Numbered from the stretch's first letter, positions 24,299 through 33,223 are shown. The stretch is 64,000 nt of DNA from Phenylobacterium sp. (GCF_004799515.1 NZ_SSMX01000002.1:1-64000), one strand, 5' to 3'. A program made the numbers and translations. The notes: generated by a model from the sequence alone, not told the origin.

Positions 24299-24322
24299 GG
24301 GTCAGGGCGGTCCAGGATCTGC

Positions 24323-24340
24323 CGATCCGCTCGCGGATCG
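24323..24340. promoter_or_regulatory. Palindrome upstream of LuxR regulator 1 (candidate operator)
   Basis: CGATCCGC-TC-GCGGATCG is an 18-base dyad with perfect 8-base arms, 25 bases before the LuxR gene start. A second weaker dyad, AACCC-AACA-GGGTT, follows at 24345-24358. The size and position fit a dimeric HTH regulator site. Confidence 0.5.
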
Positions 24341-24427
24341 TGTTAACCCAACAGGGTTTTATGACGAGCGCATTTCACCGGCGCCGGTCAAGGCCAAGCA
24401 CCTCTGGCGCGAAAACCGCCTGGACGC

Positions 24428-25507
24428 TCAGCCCGCGGCCATGCCGCCGGGCAATAGCTCGGCGCGCCCGGCCAGGGCCAGCTCCACCAAGGCCGCGAAC
24501 ACCTGGGCGGGCGGCGCGCCCGTGGCGCGGACTAGTTCGTCGCGCGAGACCGGCGTGGGCGAGAGCAGGGCGGCGACCGCCTCGCGCAGGGCGTCGTCCG
24601 GCTCGGCCGCGGGCGCGCCGGGCCAGGTGCGGTCGGGCTCGCCCAGATTGCGCAGGCCATCCAGCGCGCGCAGCACGTCCTCGGCGCCCTCGCAGATCGC
24701 CGCGCCCTGGCGGATCAGGTCGTTGGTCCCCTTGGCGCGCGGGTCGAGCGGCGAGCCCGGCACGGCCAGCACCTCGCGGCCCTGCTCGGCGGCCAGGCGC
24801 GCGGTGATCAGCGAACCGGAGCGCAGCTCGGCCTCGACCACCACCACGGCGCGCGACAGGCCCGAGATGATGCGGTTGCGGCGCGGGAAGTCGCGGGCCA
24901 CGGCGGTGCGGCCGGGCTCGCTCTCCGACACGACGCAGCCGGCCTCGACGATGCGGCGGTAGAGGTCGGCGTGTTCCGGCGGATAGATGTCGTCCACCCC
25001 GCCGCCCAGGACGGCGACGGTCCCGGTGGCCAGGGCGCCCTCGTGCGCCGCCCCGTCGATGCCGCGCGCCAGGCCGGAGACCACCACCTGGCTGCTGGCG
25101 CCCAGGTCGGCCGCAAGGCCGCGGGCGAAACGCTGGCCGGCAGCCGAGGCGACCCGTGCGCCCACGATGGCCACGCTCGGCCGGTGCAGCATCTCCAGCC
25201 GCCCCCGCGCCCAGAGGATCGGCGGCGGCGGATCGAGCGCGGCGAGCGCGCTCGGAAAGGCCGCTTCGCAGGCGCAGATCAGCTGCGCGCCCAGCCGTTC
25301 GCCGGCCGCCAGCTCCTTGTCGATCGCCGCCTCGTCGGCCAGCCGGATGTTGCGTCCGCCGCGCCGGGCGAGGTCGGGCAGGGCGGCGAGCGCCCCGCGG
25401 GCCGTCCCGAAGCGGCGGATCAGCTGGTCGAAGGTGACCGGCCCCACATTCTCGGTGCGCGCCAGCCGGAGCCAGTCGCGCCGTTCGGCCGGCGACAGTC
25501 CGCTCAT
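24428..25507 (-). CDS. dprA: DprA, DNA processing protein
   Basis: A 359-residue protein that loads RecA on incoming single-stranded DNA in transformation. The Rossmann-like core shows VAIVGARVASAAGQRFARGL, VVSGLARGIDGAAHEGAL, VAVLGGGVDDIYPPEH and RNRIISGLSRAVVVVEA. N-terminal helices are SAM-like, and the C-terminal approximately 60 residues form a winged-helix DML1-type domain. The start ATG 25507 overlaps the plsY stop by 4 bases. It usually adjoins topA; here about 2.9 kb of other genes intervene. Confidence 0.95.
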   Translation of the reverse strand: MSGLSPAERRDWLRLARTENVGPVTFDQLIRRFGTARGALAALPDLARRGGRNIRLADEAAIDKELAAGERLGAQLICACEAAFPSALAALDPPPPILWARGRLEMLHRPSVAIVGARVASAAGQRFARGLAADLGASSQVVVSGLARGIDGAAHEGALATGTVAVLGGGVDDIYPPEHADLYRRIVEAGCVVSESEPGRTAVARDFPRRNRIISGLSRAVVVVEAELRSGSLITARLAAEQGREVLAVPGSPLDPRAKGTNDLIRQGAAICEGAEDVLRALDGLRNLGEPDRTWPGAPAAEPDDALREAVAALLSPTPVSRDELVRATGAPPAQVFAALVELALAGRAELLPGGMAAG

Positions 25508-26232
25508 GCTTTCGGCGGGCCGCTCTTGTCGTCGCCGTAATAGTCGGCCTGGGTCTCGAGCTTCGGACCCCCGTTGTGGCCGAGGTCGGGCGGCGCGTCC
25601 TTCTTCGACCCGCCGATGCGCGGCTCCTCGCCTTTCAACAAGCGACGGATGTTGGCCTCGTGGCGGACGTAGACCAGGAGCGCCATGCCGGCGGAGAGGA
25701 TCGTCACGGGGAGGGGCCGGTGGAACAGCAGGGCCGAATAGACGCCGGCGAGCGCCACGGCGACGAGCGCCGCCAGCGAGGAGAAGCGGAACAGGGCCGC
25801 CATGGCGATCCAGGTCGCCCCTGCCAGCAGGCCCACCGGCCAGGCCGCGGCGATCAGGGTCCCAAAGAACGTCGCGACGCCCTTGCCGCCCTTGAAGCCG
25901 AGCCAGACCGGGAACAGGTGCCCCACGAAGGCCGCGCCGCCCGCCACGCAAGTCAGGAGGGCCTGAGCCTGGTCGTCGGCCCCGCGCGTGGCCAGCCAGG
26001 CGATCAGCACGGCCACCGCGCCCTTGCCGCCGTCGCCGATCAGGGTGAGCGCCGCGAGGTCCCGCCGGCCGCTCCGCAGCACATTGGTCGCCCCGATGTT
26101 GCCGGAGCCGATCGCCCGCGGGTCGCCGGCGCCTGCGGCCTTCATCACGATCACGCCAAAGGGGATCGAGCCCAGCAGATAGCCGCCGATGACGGCCGCC
26201 GCGATCTCGGCGAGGCTCAGGCCTGCGAACAT
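25504..26232 (-). CDS. plsY: Glycerol-3-phosphate acyltransferase PlsY
   Basis: A 242-residue membrane enzyme that transfers acyl from acyl-phosphate to glycerol-3-phosphate, the first step of phospholipid synthesis. Conserved loops are GYLLGSIPFGVIV, GSGNIGATNVLR and LGFKGGKGVATFFG (glycerol-3-phosphate site), among five or more hydrophobic helices. A polar C-terminal extension of about 35 residues (IGGSKKDAPPDLGHNGGPKL) is longer than in E. coli. GGGAG precedes ATG 26232. Coupled to dprA through ATGA overlap. Confidence 0.94.
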   Translation of the reverse strand: MFAGLSLAEIAAAVIGGYLLGSIPFGVIVMKAAGAGDPRAIGSGNIGATNVLRSGRRDLAALTLIGDGGKGAVAVLIAWLATRGADDQAQALLTCVAGGAAFVGHLFPVWLGFKGGKGVATFFGTLIAAAWPVGLLAGATWIAMAALFRFSSLAALVAVALAGVYSALLFHRPLPVTILSAGMALLVYVRHEANIRRLLKGEEPRIGGSKKDAPPDLGHNGGPKLETQADYYGDDKSGPPKA

Positions 26233-26264
26233 GGACGCTCCCTCGTTGACCCGAGTCCTAGCGC

Positions 26265-26567
26265 CTAGACCTCGCTGGCGAAAGCCGACTTCAGCGCCGC
26301 GATCGCCGCCTCGTTGCGGCGGTAGAAGGTCCACTGCTTGATGCGCTTGGCGCTGACCAGCCCGGATTGGGTGAGCACGCGCATGTGCTCCGACAGCGTC
26401 GGCTGGCTGATCCCCAGCTTCTCGGCGATCAGCACGCCGCAGACGCCGTCGTCCACCAGGTCGCCGTCCACCTGCGGCCGGAAATGGGCCCGCGGGTCCT
26501 TCAGCCAGTCCAGGATCAAGAGGCGCCGGTCGTTTCCGAGCGCTTTCAGGGCATCGACGATAGGCAT
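26265..26567 (-). CDS. ArsR/SmtB-family transcriptional regulator
   Basis: A 100-residue winged-helix regulator. The recognition helix is in KLGISQPTLSEHMRVLTQSG, followed by the wing ISAKRIKQWTFYRRNE-like sequence (VSAKRIKQWTFYRRN). A single cysteine sits in DGVCGVLIAEK before the HTH, so there is no classic ArsR metal site (ELCVCDL); effector unknown. A GCCA-AA-TGGC dyad lies 2-16 bases before the start, suggesting autoregulation. It sits between the pyrC-like gene and plsY, which are adjacent in many alphaproteobacteria. Confidence 0.85.
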   Translation of the reverse strand: MPIVDALKALGNDRRLLILDWLKDPRAHFRPQVDGDLVDDGVCGVLIAEKLGISQPTLSEHMRVLTQSGLVSAKRIKQWTFYRRNEAAIAALKSAFASEV

Positions 26568-26568
26568 A

Positions 26569-26583
26569 TTGCCAAATGGCTAA
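26569..26583. promoter_or_regulatory. Candidate ArsR-type operator overlapping the translation start region
   Basis: TTGCCAAATGGCTAA holds the dyad GCCA-AA-TGGC with A/T flanks. It ends two bases from the ATG of the ArsR gene, where the ribosome binding site should be, and no good Shine-Dalgarno is seen. Confidence 0.5.
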
Positions 26584-26659
26584 ATCATCACGATGGGCGT
26601 CCGTGCTTTAGGGCCCGACGGCGGGCTCGACAAGCCGGCCCGGCCCGTTCCCGAAGAAG

Positions 26660-27967
26660 CTAGGCGGAAAACACGGTCCGCCCGTCCACCACCGTGCGCA
26701 GCACCTTGCCCTGCAGGCGGCGGCCGTCGAAGGGCGAGTTCTTCGACTTCGACACCAGCTTGTCGGCGTCGATGAGCAGGGGGGCGTTCAGGTCGAGCAG
26801 CACCAGGTCGGCCGGGGCGCCTTTGGCCAGGCGGCCCTGCGGCAAGCCGAGCAGGTCGGCGGGCGCGCTGGTCACCTTGGCGATCAGGTCGATCAGCGGG
26901 ATGCGGCCCTCGTGGTGGAAGGTCAGCAGCGCCGGCAGCAGGGTCTGCAGGCCGATGGCGCCCGGCGCAGCCTCGTCATACGGCAGGCGCTTGTCTTCCG
27001 CCGGCGCCGGCGCGTGCGCCGAGACCACGATCTCGATCAGGCCCGAGGCGACGGCTTCGATCACTGCTTGGCGGTCGTCCTCGCTGCGCAGGGGCGGGTC
27101 GAGTTTGCAGAAGGTGCGGTAGTCGCCGATGTCGATCTCGTTGAACGACAGGTGATTGATCGAGGTCGTCGCCGTCACCGGCAGGCCCTTGGCCCGCGCG
27201 CGGCGGAAGCTCTCGATGGCGTCGGCGGTGGTCAGCTGGTCGACCAGCAGGCGCGCGCCGGTCAGCTCCACCAGGGCCAGGTCGCGCTCCAGCATGATCT
27301 TCTCGGCGATGGCTGGAACGCCAGGCAGGCCCAGGCGCGAGGCGAACTCGCCCTCGCTGGCCGCGGCTCCTGCCGAAAGCCAGGGATCCGCCGGGCGGTG
27401 CGCCACCAGCACCCCGAAGGCCTTGGCGTAGCTCAGCACCCGGCGCAGCACCTTGGAATCGACGATCGGCCGGTCGGCGTCGCAGACGTAGAGGCAGCCC
27501 GCCTCGGCCATCAGCCCGATCTCGGCCATCCGCTGGCCGTCCGCGCCCTTGGTGGCCGCGCCGGCCGGGTAGACCTTCACCAGTTCGATGTCGCGGGCCC
27601 GCCGGAGGATGAAGTCTACCACCGAGGGCTCGTCGATCACCGGATGGGTGTCGGGCTGGACGACGATGGAGGTGACCCCGCCGGCTGCCGCCGCCAGGGC
27701 CGCCGACTTGAGCGTCTCCTTGGTTTCCGTGCCCGGCTCACCGGTCTTCACCCGGATGTCGACGAGGCCGGGCAGCAGGAGCGCGCCGCCGCCATCCACC
27801 ATTTCTACATCGCTCGACAGCGATCCCAGATCGCCGCCCTTCACCACATCGGCGATCACGCCCTCGGTGACGATCAGGCCGCCGGGGCCGTCATAGCCGC
27901 TGGCCGGGTCCACCAGCCGGATGTTGGAAAAGGCGATCGGCCGCCCGGGCGCGTGGACCAGGGTCAT
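26660..27967 (-). CDS. Dihydroorotase-like protein without metal ligands (PyrX / PyrC' type)
   Basis: A 435-residue amidohydrolase-fold protein in the class I dihydroorotase family. The catalytic HxH after the first strand is missing: the family GLVDxHxHxREPG reads [13 protein letters not shown] here. The MPNT motif is QPDT, and the late TDHAPH motif is SAHAPA, so the catalytic aspartate is also gone. This matches the inactive PyrC' subunits that hold aspartate transcarbamoylase together in Pseudomonas. It overlaps pyrB by 4 bases. I expect a structural role, with the active dihydroorotase encoded elsewhere. Confidence 0.88.
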   Translation of the reverse strand: MTLVHAPGRPIAFSNIRLVDPASGYDGPGGLIVTEGVIADVVKGGDLGSLSSDVEMVDGGGALLLPGLVDIRVKTGEPGTETKETLKSAALAAAAGGVTSIVVQPDTHPVIDEPSVVDFILRRARDIELVKVYPAGAATKGADGQRMAEIGLMAEAGCLYVCDADRPIVDSKVLRRVLSYAKAFGVLVAHRPADPWLSAGAAASEGEFASRLGLPGVPAIAEKIMLERDLALVELTGARLLVDQLTTADAIESFRRARAKGLPVTATTSINHLSFNEIDIGDYRTFCKLDPPLRSEDDRQAVIEAVASGLIEIVVSAHAPAPAEDKRLPYDEAAPGAIGLQTLLPALLTFHHEGRIPLIDLIAKVTSAPADLLGLPQGRLAKGAPADLVLLDLNAPLLIDADKLVSKSKNSPFDGRRLQGKVLRTVVDGRTVFSA

Positions 27968-28944
27968 CGGTCGTTCTCGAGGCGGGCGGCGAGCGAGGTC
28001 AGCACCGCCATGCGCGCGGCCACGCCCATCTCCACCTGGTCCTGGATCAGGCTGACCGACAGGTCGTCGGCCACGTCGCTATCGATCTCCACGCCGCGGT
28101 TCATCGGCCCCGGATGCATCACCCGCACGTGGTCGGCGGCGAAGGCCAGCTTCTCGCGGTCGAGGCCGAAGAAGCGAAAGTACTCCCGCTGCGAGGGCGC
28201 CATCACCCCGTCCATGCGCTCCAGCTGCAGGCGCAGCATCATCACCACGTCGGCGCCGGCGATGCCCTTCCGGAGGTCGTGGAAGATCTCGACGTTCCAG
28301 CGGTCGGCCGCGGGCGGGATCAGCGTCGGCGGCCCCACCAGCCGCACCTCCGCGCCCAGCATCTGCAAGAGCGCGATGTTGGACCGCGCCACGCGGGAGT
28401 GCGCCACGTCCCCGCAGATCGCCACCTTCAGCCCCGCGATCCGCCCGAAGGCCCGGCGCATGGAAAGCGCGTCGAGCAGCGCCTGCGTCGGATGCTCGTG
28501 CTGGCCGTCGCCGGCGTTGATCACCGAGCAGCTCACCTTCTGCGACAGCAGGCTGGCCGCCCCGGACGAGGAATGCCGAACGACCAGCAGGTCCGGCTGC
28601 ATGGCGTTCAGCGTCACGGCCGTGTCGATCAGGGTCTCGCCCTTGGCGATGGACGAGCTGCGCGGGCTCATGTTGACCACGTCCGCGCCCAGCCGCTTGC
28701 CAGCCAGCTCGAAGGAGCTCTGGGTCCGGGTCGAGTTCTCGAAAAACAGGTTCATCAGCGTCCGGCCCTTGAGCAGGTCGAGCTTCTTGGACGTCTGGCG
28801 GTTCAGGCTGACGAAACCGTCGGCGAGGTCGAGCAAATTCGCGACTTCGACCTCGTTCAGATCGGTGCTGGACAGGAAGTGGCGCTTCGGAAACGAGAAG
28901 GTCCGTTGCAGGACCTCGTTCAGACCAGGGGGCGCAGCGCTCAT
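27964..28944 (-). CDS. pyrB: Aspartate carbamoyltransferase catalytic subunit
   Basis: A 326-residue enzyme making carbamoyl-aspartate in pyrimidine synthesis. Carbamoyl phosphate is bound by [13 protein letters not shown], with the 80s loop SSSIAKGET, then [16 protein letters not shown] and [11 protein letters not shown]. Length and motifs are canonical. No pyrI regulatory subunit is present; instead it is coupled (ATGA overlap) to the dihydroorotase-like gene, as in ATCases of the Pseudomonas class. Confidence 0.96.
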   Translation of the reverse strand: MSAAPPGLNEVLQRTFSFPKRHFLSSTDLNEVEVANLLDLADGFVSLNRQTSKKLDLLKGRTLMNLFFENSTRTQSSFELAGKRLGADVVNMSPRSSSIAKGETLIDTAVTLNAMQPDLLVVRHSSSGAASLLSQKVSCSVINAGDGQHEHPTQALLDALSMRRAFGRIAGLKVAICGDVAHSRVARSNIALLQMLGAEVRLVGPPTLIPPAADRWNVEIFHDLRKGIAGADVVMMLRLQLERMDGVMAPSQREYFRFFGLDREKLAFAADHVRVMHPGPMNRGVEIDSDVADDLSVSLIQDQVEMGVAARMAVLTSLAARLENDR

Positions 28945-29072
28945 TAAAGCGCGGTCTTAGGCGGCTTTGACCGGCGAGGGAAGCGCGTGCTTGCGGGGCC
29001 TTGAGTCGGGAGGCCGACGTTGCATACCGTCAGCCACAAGTCCCCGCGCAGATTCGCCCGTCCGGAGTTTCC

Positions 29073-29582
29073 ATGTCCGTCAGCCTGTTCACCTTCGTCG
29101 ACCTGTTCATGCGCCAGCTGGTGACGCTGGACCACCTGCTCTCCAAGGGCGCCGAACACGCCAAAGCGACCGGCGCCTCCGAGACCGAGATGCTGGACTG
29201 GCGGCTGATCGAGGACATGCAGCCGCTGCGCTTCCAGGCCATGGTGGTCTGCAACTTCGCGCGCGCCTGGCCGGCCCGCGTCGCCGGCCTGCCGCTGCCC
29301 GCGGACGTCAGCGCCGATCTCGACCTGGCCGGCTTCAAGGCCGCCATCCTCGACGCCAAGGCCTGGCTGCAAGCGCTGACCCCCGAGCAGTTCGCCGGCC
29401 GCGACGATGTCCCGCTGACCGTCGAGATCGGGACCGGCATGCAGCCGACCCTGCCGTCCGGCCAGTGGCTGACCGTCTTCGCCACCACCAACCTCTATTT
29501 CCACCTCTCGACCGCCTACGGCATCCTGCGCCACCACGGCGTGCAGATCGGCAAGGTCGACCTGTTCGCGGGCGGGCTGTAG
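29073..29582 (+). CDS. DUF1993-family protein
   Basis: A 169-residue soluble protein of the DUF1993 family, a DinB-like four-helix fold of unknown function. It begins SVSLFTFVDLFMRQLVTLDHLL and contains PLRFQAMVVCNFARAWPARVAG and the late LYFHLSTAYGILRHHGVQIGK, both family signatures. GGAG 7 bases upstream supports ATG 29073; a longer in-frame version adds 24 residues without similarity. It is alone on the plus strand, diverging from pyrB and convergent with the lipoprotein gene. Confidence 0.82.
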   Translation: MSVSLFTFVDLFMRQLVTLDHLLSKGAEHAKATGASETEMLDWRLIEDMQPLRFQAMVVCNFARAWPARVAGLPLPADVSADLDLAGFKAAILDAKAWLQALTPEQFAGRDDVPLTVEIGTGMQPTLPSGQWLTVFATTNLYFHLSTAYGILRHHGVQIGKVDLFAGGL

Positions 29583-29593
29583 GGACGCGGGCC

Positions 29594-30265
29594 TTATCCG
29601 TTGTTCTTGACCTCGGGATCGACGGAGATGAGGCGCTCCTTGCCGGTCGGTGTCACGATGTGGAAGTTGTAGGCCCCGAACACCGGCTTTCCATTCACGG
29701 GCGCGATGTACCGCGCATAAAAGCGGACCAGGTTCGCGTTCTTGCCGACGACCATTGGCTTCTTGACGCAGAACATCTGGCCGTTCGCCGCGTCGCTCGT
29801 AAAGACGGCGGTGTCCTTGCCGGGCGCGAAAACATAGCCGGCCGCGTCCTGGAGCTCCAATTCGATGAGCACAACGTCGCCAGGATTGGCCAGATAGGCT
29901 CCGGCGTCGAAATCGATGCGCGTGATGGAGTTCGGCACGGCCGTTGGGTTGGGTTGAGCTGTGCGGCCGCTGTGCTGGTTGCCGAGCGGATCCGATTTGT
30001 AGTGCAGGAGCACGGAGGACTCGAGCTGAGGGTCATCGACGTTCCAGACGATGATGTGGACCACGTCCATCAGCTTGTTGGCGCCCGTGCACTCGGACTG
30101 CACCCTCACGGGGTAGTCGTTTGCCCCGGTGATCGCCGGGAGCGCGACGACCTTGGGCGGCGCTTTCGCCGGGGGGCACTTGACGACGGTGTCGGCGCGT
30201 TGACAGCCAACCAGGGAGGCGGCGCACGCCAGCGCCACCCCGACTTTCAAGGCCATTTTCGTCAT
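29594..30265 (-). CDS. Putative lipoprotein of unknown function
   Basis: A 223-residue protein with a lipobox: ALKVGVALACAASLVGC, lipidated Cys at residue 21, then a proline-rich linker (CPPAKAPPK). The mature domain holds DVVHIIVWNVDDPQ and ISVDPEVKNNG and looks beta-rich. I do not recognise the family. ATG 30265 is preferred because GAGGGG lies 8 bases upstream; a GTG three codons earlier is possible. It is downstream of the TIR-domain gene on the same strand with a 181-base gap, so a functional link is possible but unproved. Confidence 0.75.
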   Translation of the reverse strand: MTKMALKVGVALACAASLVGCQRADTVVKCPPAKAPPKVVALPAITGANDYPVRVQSECTGANKLMDVVHIIVWNVDDPQLESSVLLHYKSDPLGNQHSGRTAQPNPTAVPNSITRIDFDAGAYLANPGDVVLIELELQDAAGYVFAPGKDTAVFTSDAANGQMFCVKKPMVVGKNANLVRFYARYIAPVNGKPVFGAYNFHIVTPTGKERLISVDPEVKNNG

Positions 30266-30446
30266 CGCCGCCACCCCTCGCTTCCGCAGGCCGAAACCGC
30301 GTTGGTGTGCTGAGGACCACTTCGCCGACGGTCGGGACCCCCTGTAGCTGGTCCATCGGAAACTCGGATAACGGTGTCATCTTTCCGAAGGTTGTACAAT
30401 CATCGCCTGGCCGTCGGGCGCGACCGGAACGCCGCCGACGGCGGAC

Positions 30447-32324
30447 TCATCGATGAAGTCCGTCCGTCGCCGCCACCTGGATCGCAGGGGTTTCGTCGGC
30501 GAGGTCGATGCCCCAGTGGGCCGTCAGGACGTCGTGTTGTTTCATCGCCCGACGTCGCATCGTCGCGAGGATTTTCGCAGCGCCCGCCGCGTCGCCGCGA
30601 TCTTGCAGAAGGCGGGCGGTCAGCACGGCGCAGAAGTCGCCAATCTCCGCGTTCGCAAGGTTCAGCGCCGGGTCTGAACAGTCGCCGAGGGTGGCCTGGA
30701 TGACGGAATCGGCCGGACGCGCGTGCGCTGGCATCGTCAACCAGGCTTTCGCCTTGAACAGTTCGAACATCCGGGCCTGTTTGCGGAAATCGGTGTTGGT
30801 CGGATCGTTCTTCGCCAGGTCCAGGGCCGCGCTGTGTCCCACCTCCAGGTCGGCGATGGCCGGCTTGAGCTGACCCTCCGCGATCTCGATACGCGCCATC
30901 GCCAGGTCGTGGCCAAGGAGATCACCCCTGACGTCCATGTCGCGCGGCCACTTGGCGCTCAAATCGGTGAGGATGCGGTGCTGCATCTCCCGGTTGGCGC
31001 GGGCGCCGGCGAAATCGCCCTCGACGCGCCGGCAATCGGCGATCCAGGCATATTTGTTGGCCATGGCGCTTAGGACATCGCGATCGTCCGGCTTGTGGCG
31101 GGCGATGACACCCAGCGCGTCCAGTGCGGTCTGGAACTGCCGTTCGGCGGTTCTCGGATCGCCGGCCTGCCTCAGCGCCAGCATCCCGAGATTGTTGGCC
31201 GCAAAGGCCGTCTCCTTGATCCAATCGTCGTTGCGCGGATTGATCTGTACGAGGCGGGCCGCCCGCGCGGCATAGGCCTGGAACCCCGCCTTGGCCTTCG
31301 CGCCGTCGCCCTCGCGCCAGTTGATGAAGCCGATCCAGTAGTCGCTCTGCGCTTGGTCGAAGATGCGCTGCGGATCGCCAGGAGCCTTGGCGAGCAGGGC
31401 GGAGGTCGTCCGCGCGGCCTCCTCGATCTTGCTCCGCGCTGCATCCAGGTCGCCGCGCCGCTCATCGTCCTCGCCCATCGACTGCAGCAGCTTGGCGCGC
31501 GCCTGCAGGGCTGTGTCGGTCATGTGGGTGAGATCCTCACCCCTGTAGTAGCTCAAGGTGCCGTTGTTGACGGTGGTCAGCAAATCCAGGTTGTTGGAAT
31601 TCCTGAGCTTCTGTCGCAGGTCGGTGGCCATGAAGCCGACCAGGGCCTGGGCCTTGTTGCGCTCGTGCACCGCCACGCCACGCTGAGTGAAGGCGACGAT
31701 CGTGAGCGCACCCAGCAGCACCGTCACCCACAGCGCGCCGGCGGCGACCACACCGGCCTGACGAATCCGCCGCTGGCTGTCGCGATGCACGAGGTCGTCC
31801 AGCGCGACGCCGGTCATCGGGGCGATCAGCTTCAGGAACGCCATCCGCCCGCCGGCCGCGCCGGGGCGGAAGTCCGCCGCCAGCGGTTCGGTTGCCCGCC
31901 CATGGGGGCGACGCCGCAGGGCTGGGTGGATCGCCTGGTCCGCCTCTCCGTCGATCAGCGCCGTCAGGATATGCTTCTCGCCGTTGAGATGACGGAAGAT
32001 CTCGATTTCCCGGCCGACCCAGGCCGACTGCGCCGAACGGGGAGAGCAGATCACGATCAGGAAATCCGACTGCGCCAGGGCGGCGCGAACGGCTTCCGTA
32101 AGGTCATGACCGGCCGACAGTTCGTCGCTGTCGCGGAAGGCCGGCTTCAGGCGCGCGCGACGGATCCGCTTCGCCAACTGCCGGGGCAGGCGATAGGTCT
32201 CGAGACGCCTCTGCAAAGTCCGGGCGAACCGTTCATCGCCATGGCTGTAGCTGATGAAGGCGCTGTAGCGCCGCGCGTCATCGCTTCCGGGACCCTGGTC
32301 CAGTGGCTCGGCGCTGTCGGCCAT
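30447..32324 (-). CDS. Membrane-anchored TIR-domain protein with helical-repeat C-terminus
   Basis: A 625-residue protein. Residues about 19-150 are a TIR domain: SAFISYSHGDERFARTLQRR, FRDSDELSAGHDLTEAVR, then SDFLIVICSPRSAQSAWVGR and EIEIF. E106 in WVGREIEIF occupies the position of the catalytic glutamate of NAD-cleaving TIRs. A single transmembrane helix follows at about 190-213. The remaining 400 residues are Ala-rich helical hairpins of TPR type (AFAANNLGMLALRQAGDPRTAE). The TIR faces the cytoplasm if the N-terminus is inside. The role is unknown; immune or signalling functions are both possible. Confidence 0.85.
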   Translation of the reverse strand: MADSAEPLDQGPGSDDARRYSAFISYSHGDERFARTLQRRLETYRLPRQLAKRIRRARLKPAFRDSDELSAGHDLTEAVRAALAQSDFLIVICSPRSAQSAWVGREIEIFRHLNGEKHILTALIDGEADQAIHPALRRRPHGRATEPLAADFRPGAAGGRMAFLKLIAPMTGVALDDLVHRDSQRRIRQAGVVAAGALWVTVLLGALTIVAFTQRGVAVHERNKAQALVGFMATDLRQKLRNSNNLDLLTTVNNGTLSYYRGEDLTHMTDTALQARAKLLQSMGEDDERRGDLDAARSKIEEAARTTSALLAKAPGDPQRIFDQAQSDYWIGFINWREGDGAKAKAGFQAYAARAARLVQINPRNDDWIKETAFAANNLGMLALRQAGDPRTAERQFQTALDALGVIARHKPDDRDVLSAMANKYAWIADCRRVEGDFAGARANREMQHRILTDLSAKWPRDMDVRGDLLGHDLAMARIEIAEGQLKPAIADLEVGHSAALDLAKNDPTNTDFRKQARMFELFKAKAWLTMPAHARPADSVIQATLGDCSDPALNLANAEIGDFCAVLTARLLQDRGDAAGAAKILATMRRRAMKQHDVLTAHWGIDLADETPAIQVAATDGLHR

Positions 32325-32387
32325 TTCGCTCGGCCCTTCGAGCGGACAACGTAAAGTTGCCTCTCGAGAACCATTGCCAGAACATTG

Positions 32388-32864
32388 CTATTTGAGCAAG
32401 GACCGCAGCCGGTCCAGCGCCCCCTGCAGGATCCACCCGGCGGCCATCTTGTCCACCAGCTCGGCGCGCCGGGCGCGGGTGACGTCGGCCTCCTCGATGA
32501 GCACGCGGTTGACCGCCATCGAGCTCATCCGTTCGTCCCAGAAGGCGATCGGCAGGTCGGGCCTGAGGCGCAGGAGGTTGCGGGCGAAGGCGCGGCTCGA
32601 CTGACAGCGCGGCCCCTCGGTCCCGTCCATGTTCACCGGCAGGCCGATGACGATCCCGCCGGCGTCCCGGCTCGCCATCAGCTTGAAGAGGGCGGCGGCG
32701 TCGTCCGTGAACTTGGTCTTTCGGATCAGCTCCAGCGGCGAGGCCACCGTGCGTGTGGTGTCGGAGACCGCGACTCCGATGGTCTTCTCGCCGAGGTCGA
32801 GGCCGGCCAGCGGGGCGTAAGCACCGATCAGGGCGGGGAGTTCGAGGAGGTCGACGACGGGCAT
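32388..32864 (-). CDS. ruvX: RuvX / YqgF, putative pre-16S rRNA nuclease
   Basis: A 158-residue RNase H-fold protein. The first catalytic strand is AGLDLGEKTIGVAVSD, followed by RTVASPLELI, IVIGLPVNMDGTEGPR and the late WDERMSSMAVNRVLIE with DKMAAGWILQGAL, all canonical YqgF motifs. ATG 32864 is selected because the conserved fold starts just after it; a longer in-frame version would run antisense through gatC. It diverges from gatC across 70 bases. Homologues mature 16S rRNA 5' ends. Confidence 0.92.
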   Translation of the reverse strand: MPVVDLLELPALIGAYAPLAGLDLGEKTIGVAVSDTTRTVASPLELIRKTKFTDDAAALFKLMASRDAGGIVIGLPVNMDGTEGPRCQSSRAFARNLLRLRPDLPIAFWDERMSSMAVNRVLIEEADVTRARRAELVDKMAAGWILQGALDRLRSLLK

Positions 32865-32934
32865 CGGCCACCCATAGCTTGCAAAAGGCGCCCCCGCACG
32901 GCTAACCCACGCCTTCAGTAAGAGGAGGATGGTC

Positions 32935-33222
32935 ATGGCCATCGATGCGGCGACCGTGCGCAAGGTCGCCAGGCTGGCGCGGATCGCCGAACCGGACGAC
33001 CGGATCGAGCAGCTCGCCAAGGAGCTGAACGGCATCATGACCTGGATCGAGCAGCTGGGCGAAGTGGACACCGACGGGGTGGAGCCGATGGCCTCGGCCG
33101 TCCAAACTCCGCTGCCCATGCGCGATGACGTGGTCACCGAAGGCGGCGATCCGGAAAAGGTGCTGTCCAACGCGCCCAGGCGCGCCGGCGACTTCTATGT
33201 GGTGCCGAAGGTGGTCGAATAG
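32935..33222 (+). CDS. gatC: Glutamyl-tRNA(Gln)/aspartyl-tRNA(Asn) amidotransferase subunit C
   Basis: A 95-residue subunit that stabilises GatA in the GatCAB amidotransferase. [21 protein letters not shown] starts the protein and [19 protein letters not shown] and [17 protein letters not shown] close it, as in all GatC. Two in-frame ATGs exist; AGGAGG ends directly against the one at 32929 and is 6 bases from 32935, so 32935 is the start. gatA begins 1 base after its stop. Confidence 0.96.
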   Translation: MAIDAATVRKVARLARIAEPDDRIEQLAKELNGIMTWIEQLGEVDTDGVEPMASAVQTPLPMRDDVVTEGGDPEKVLSNAPRRAGDFYVVPKVVE

Positions 33223-33223
33223 G

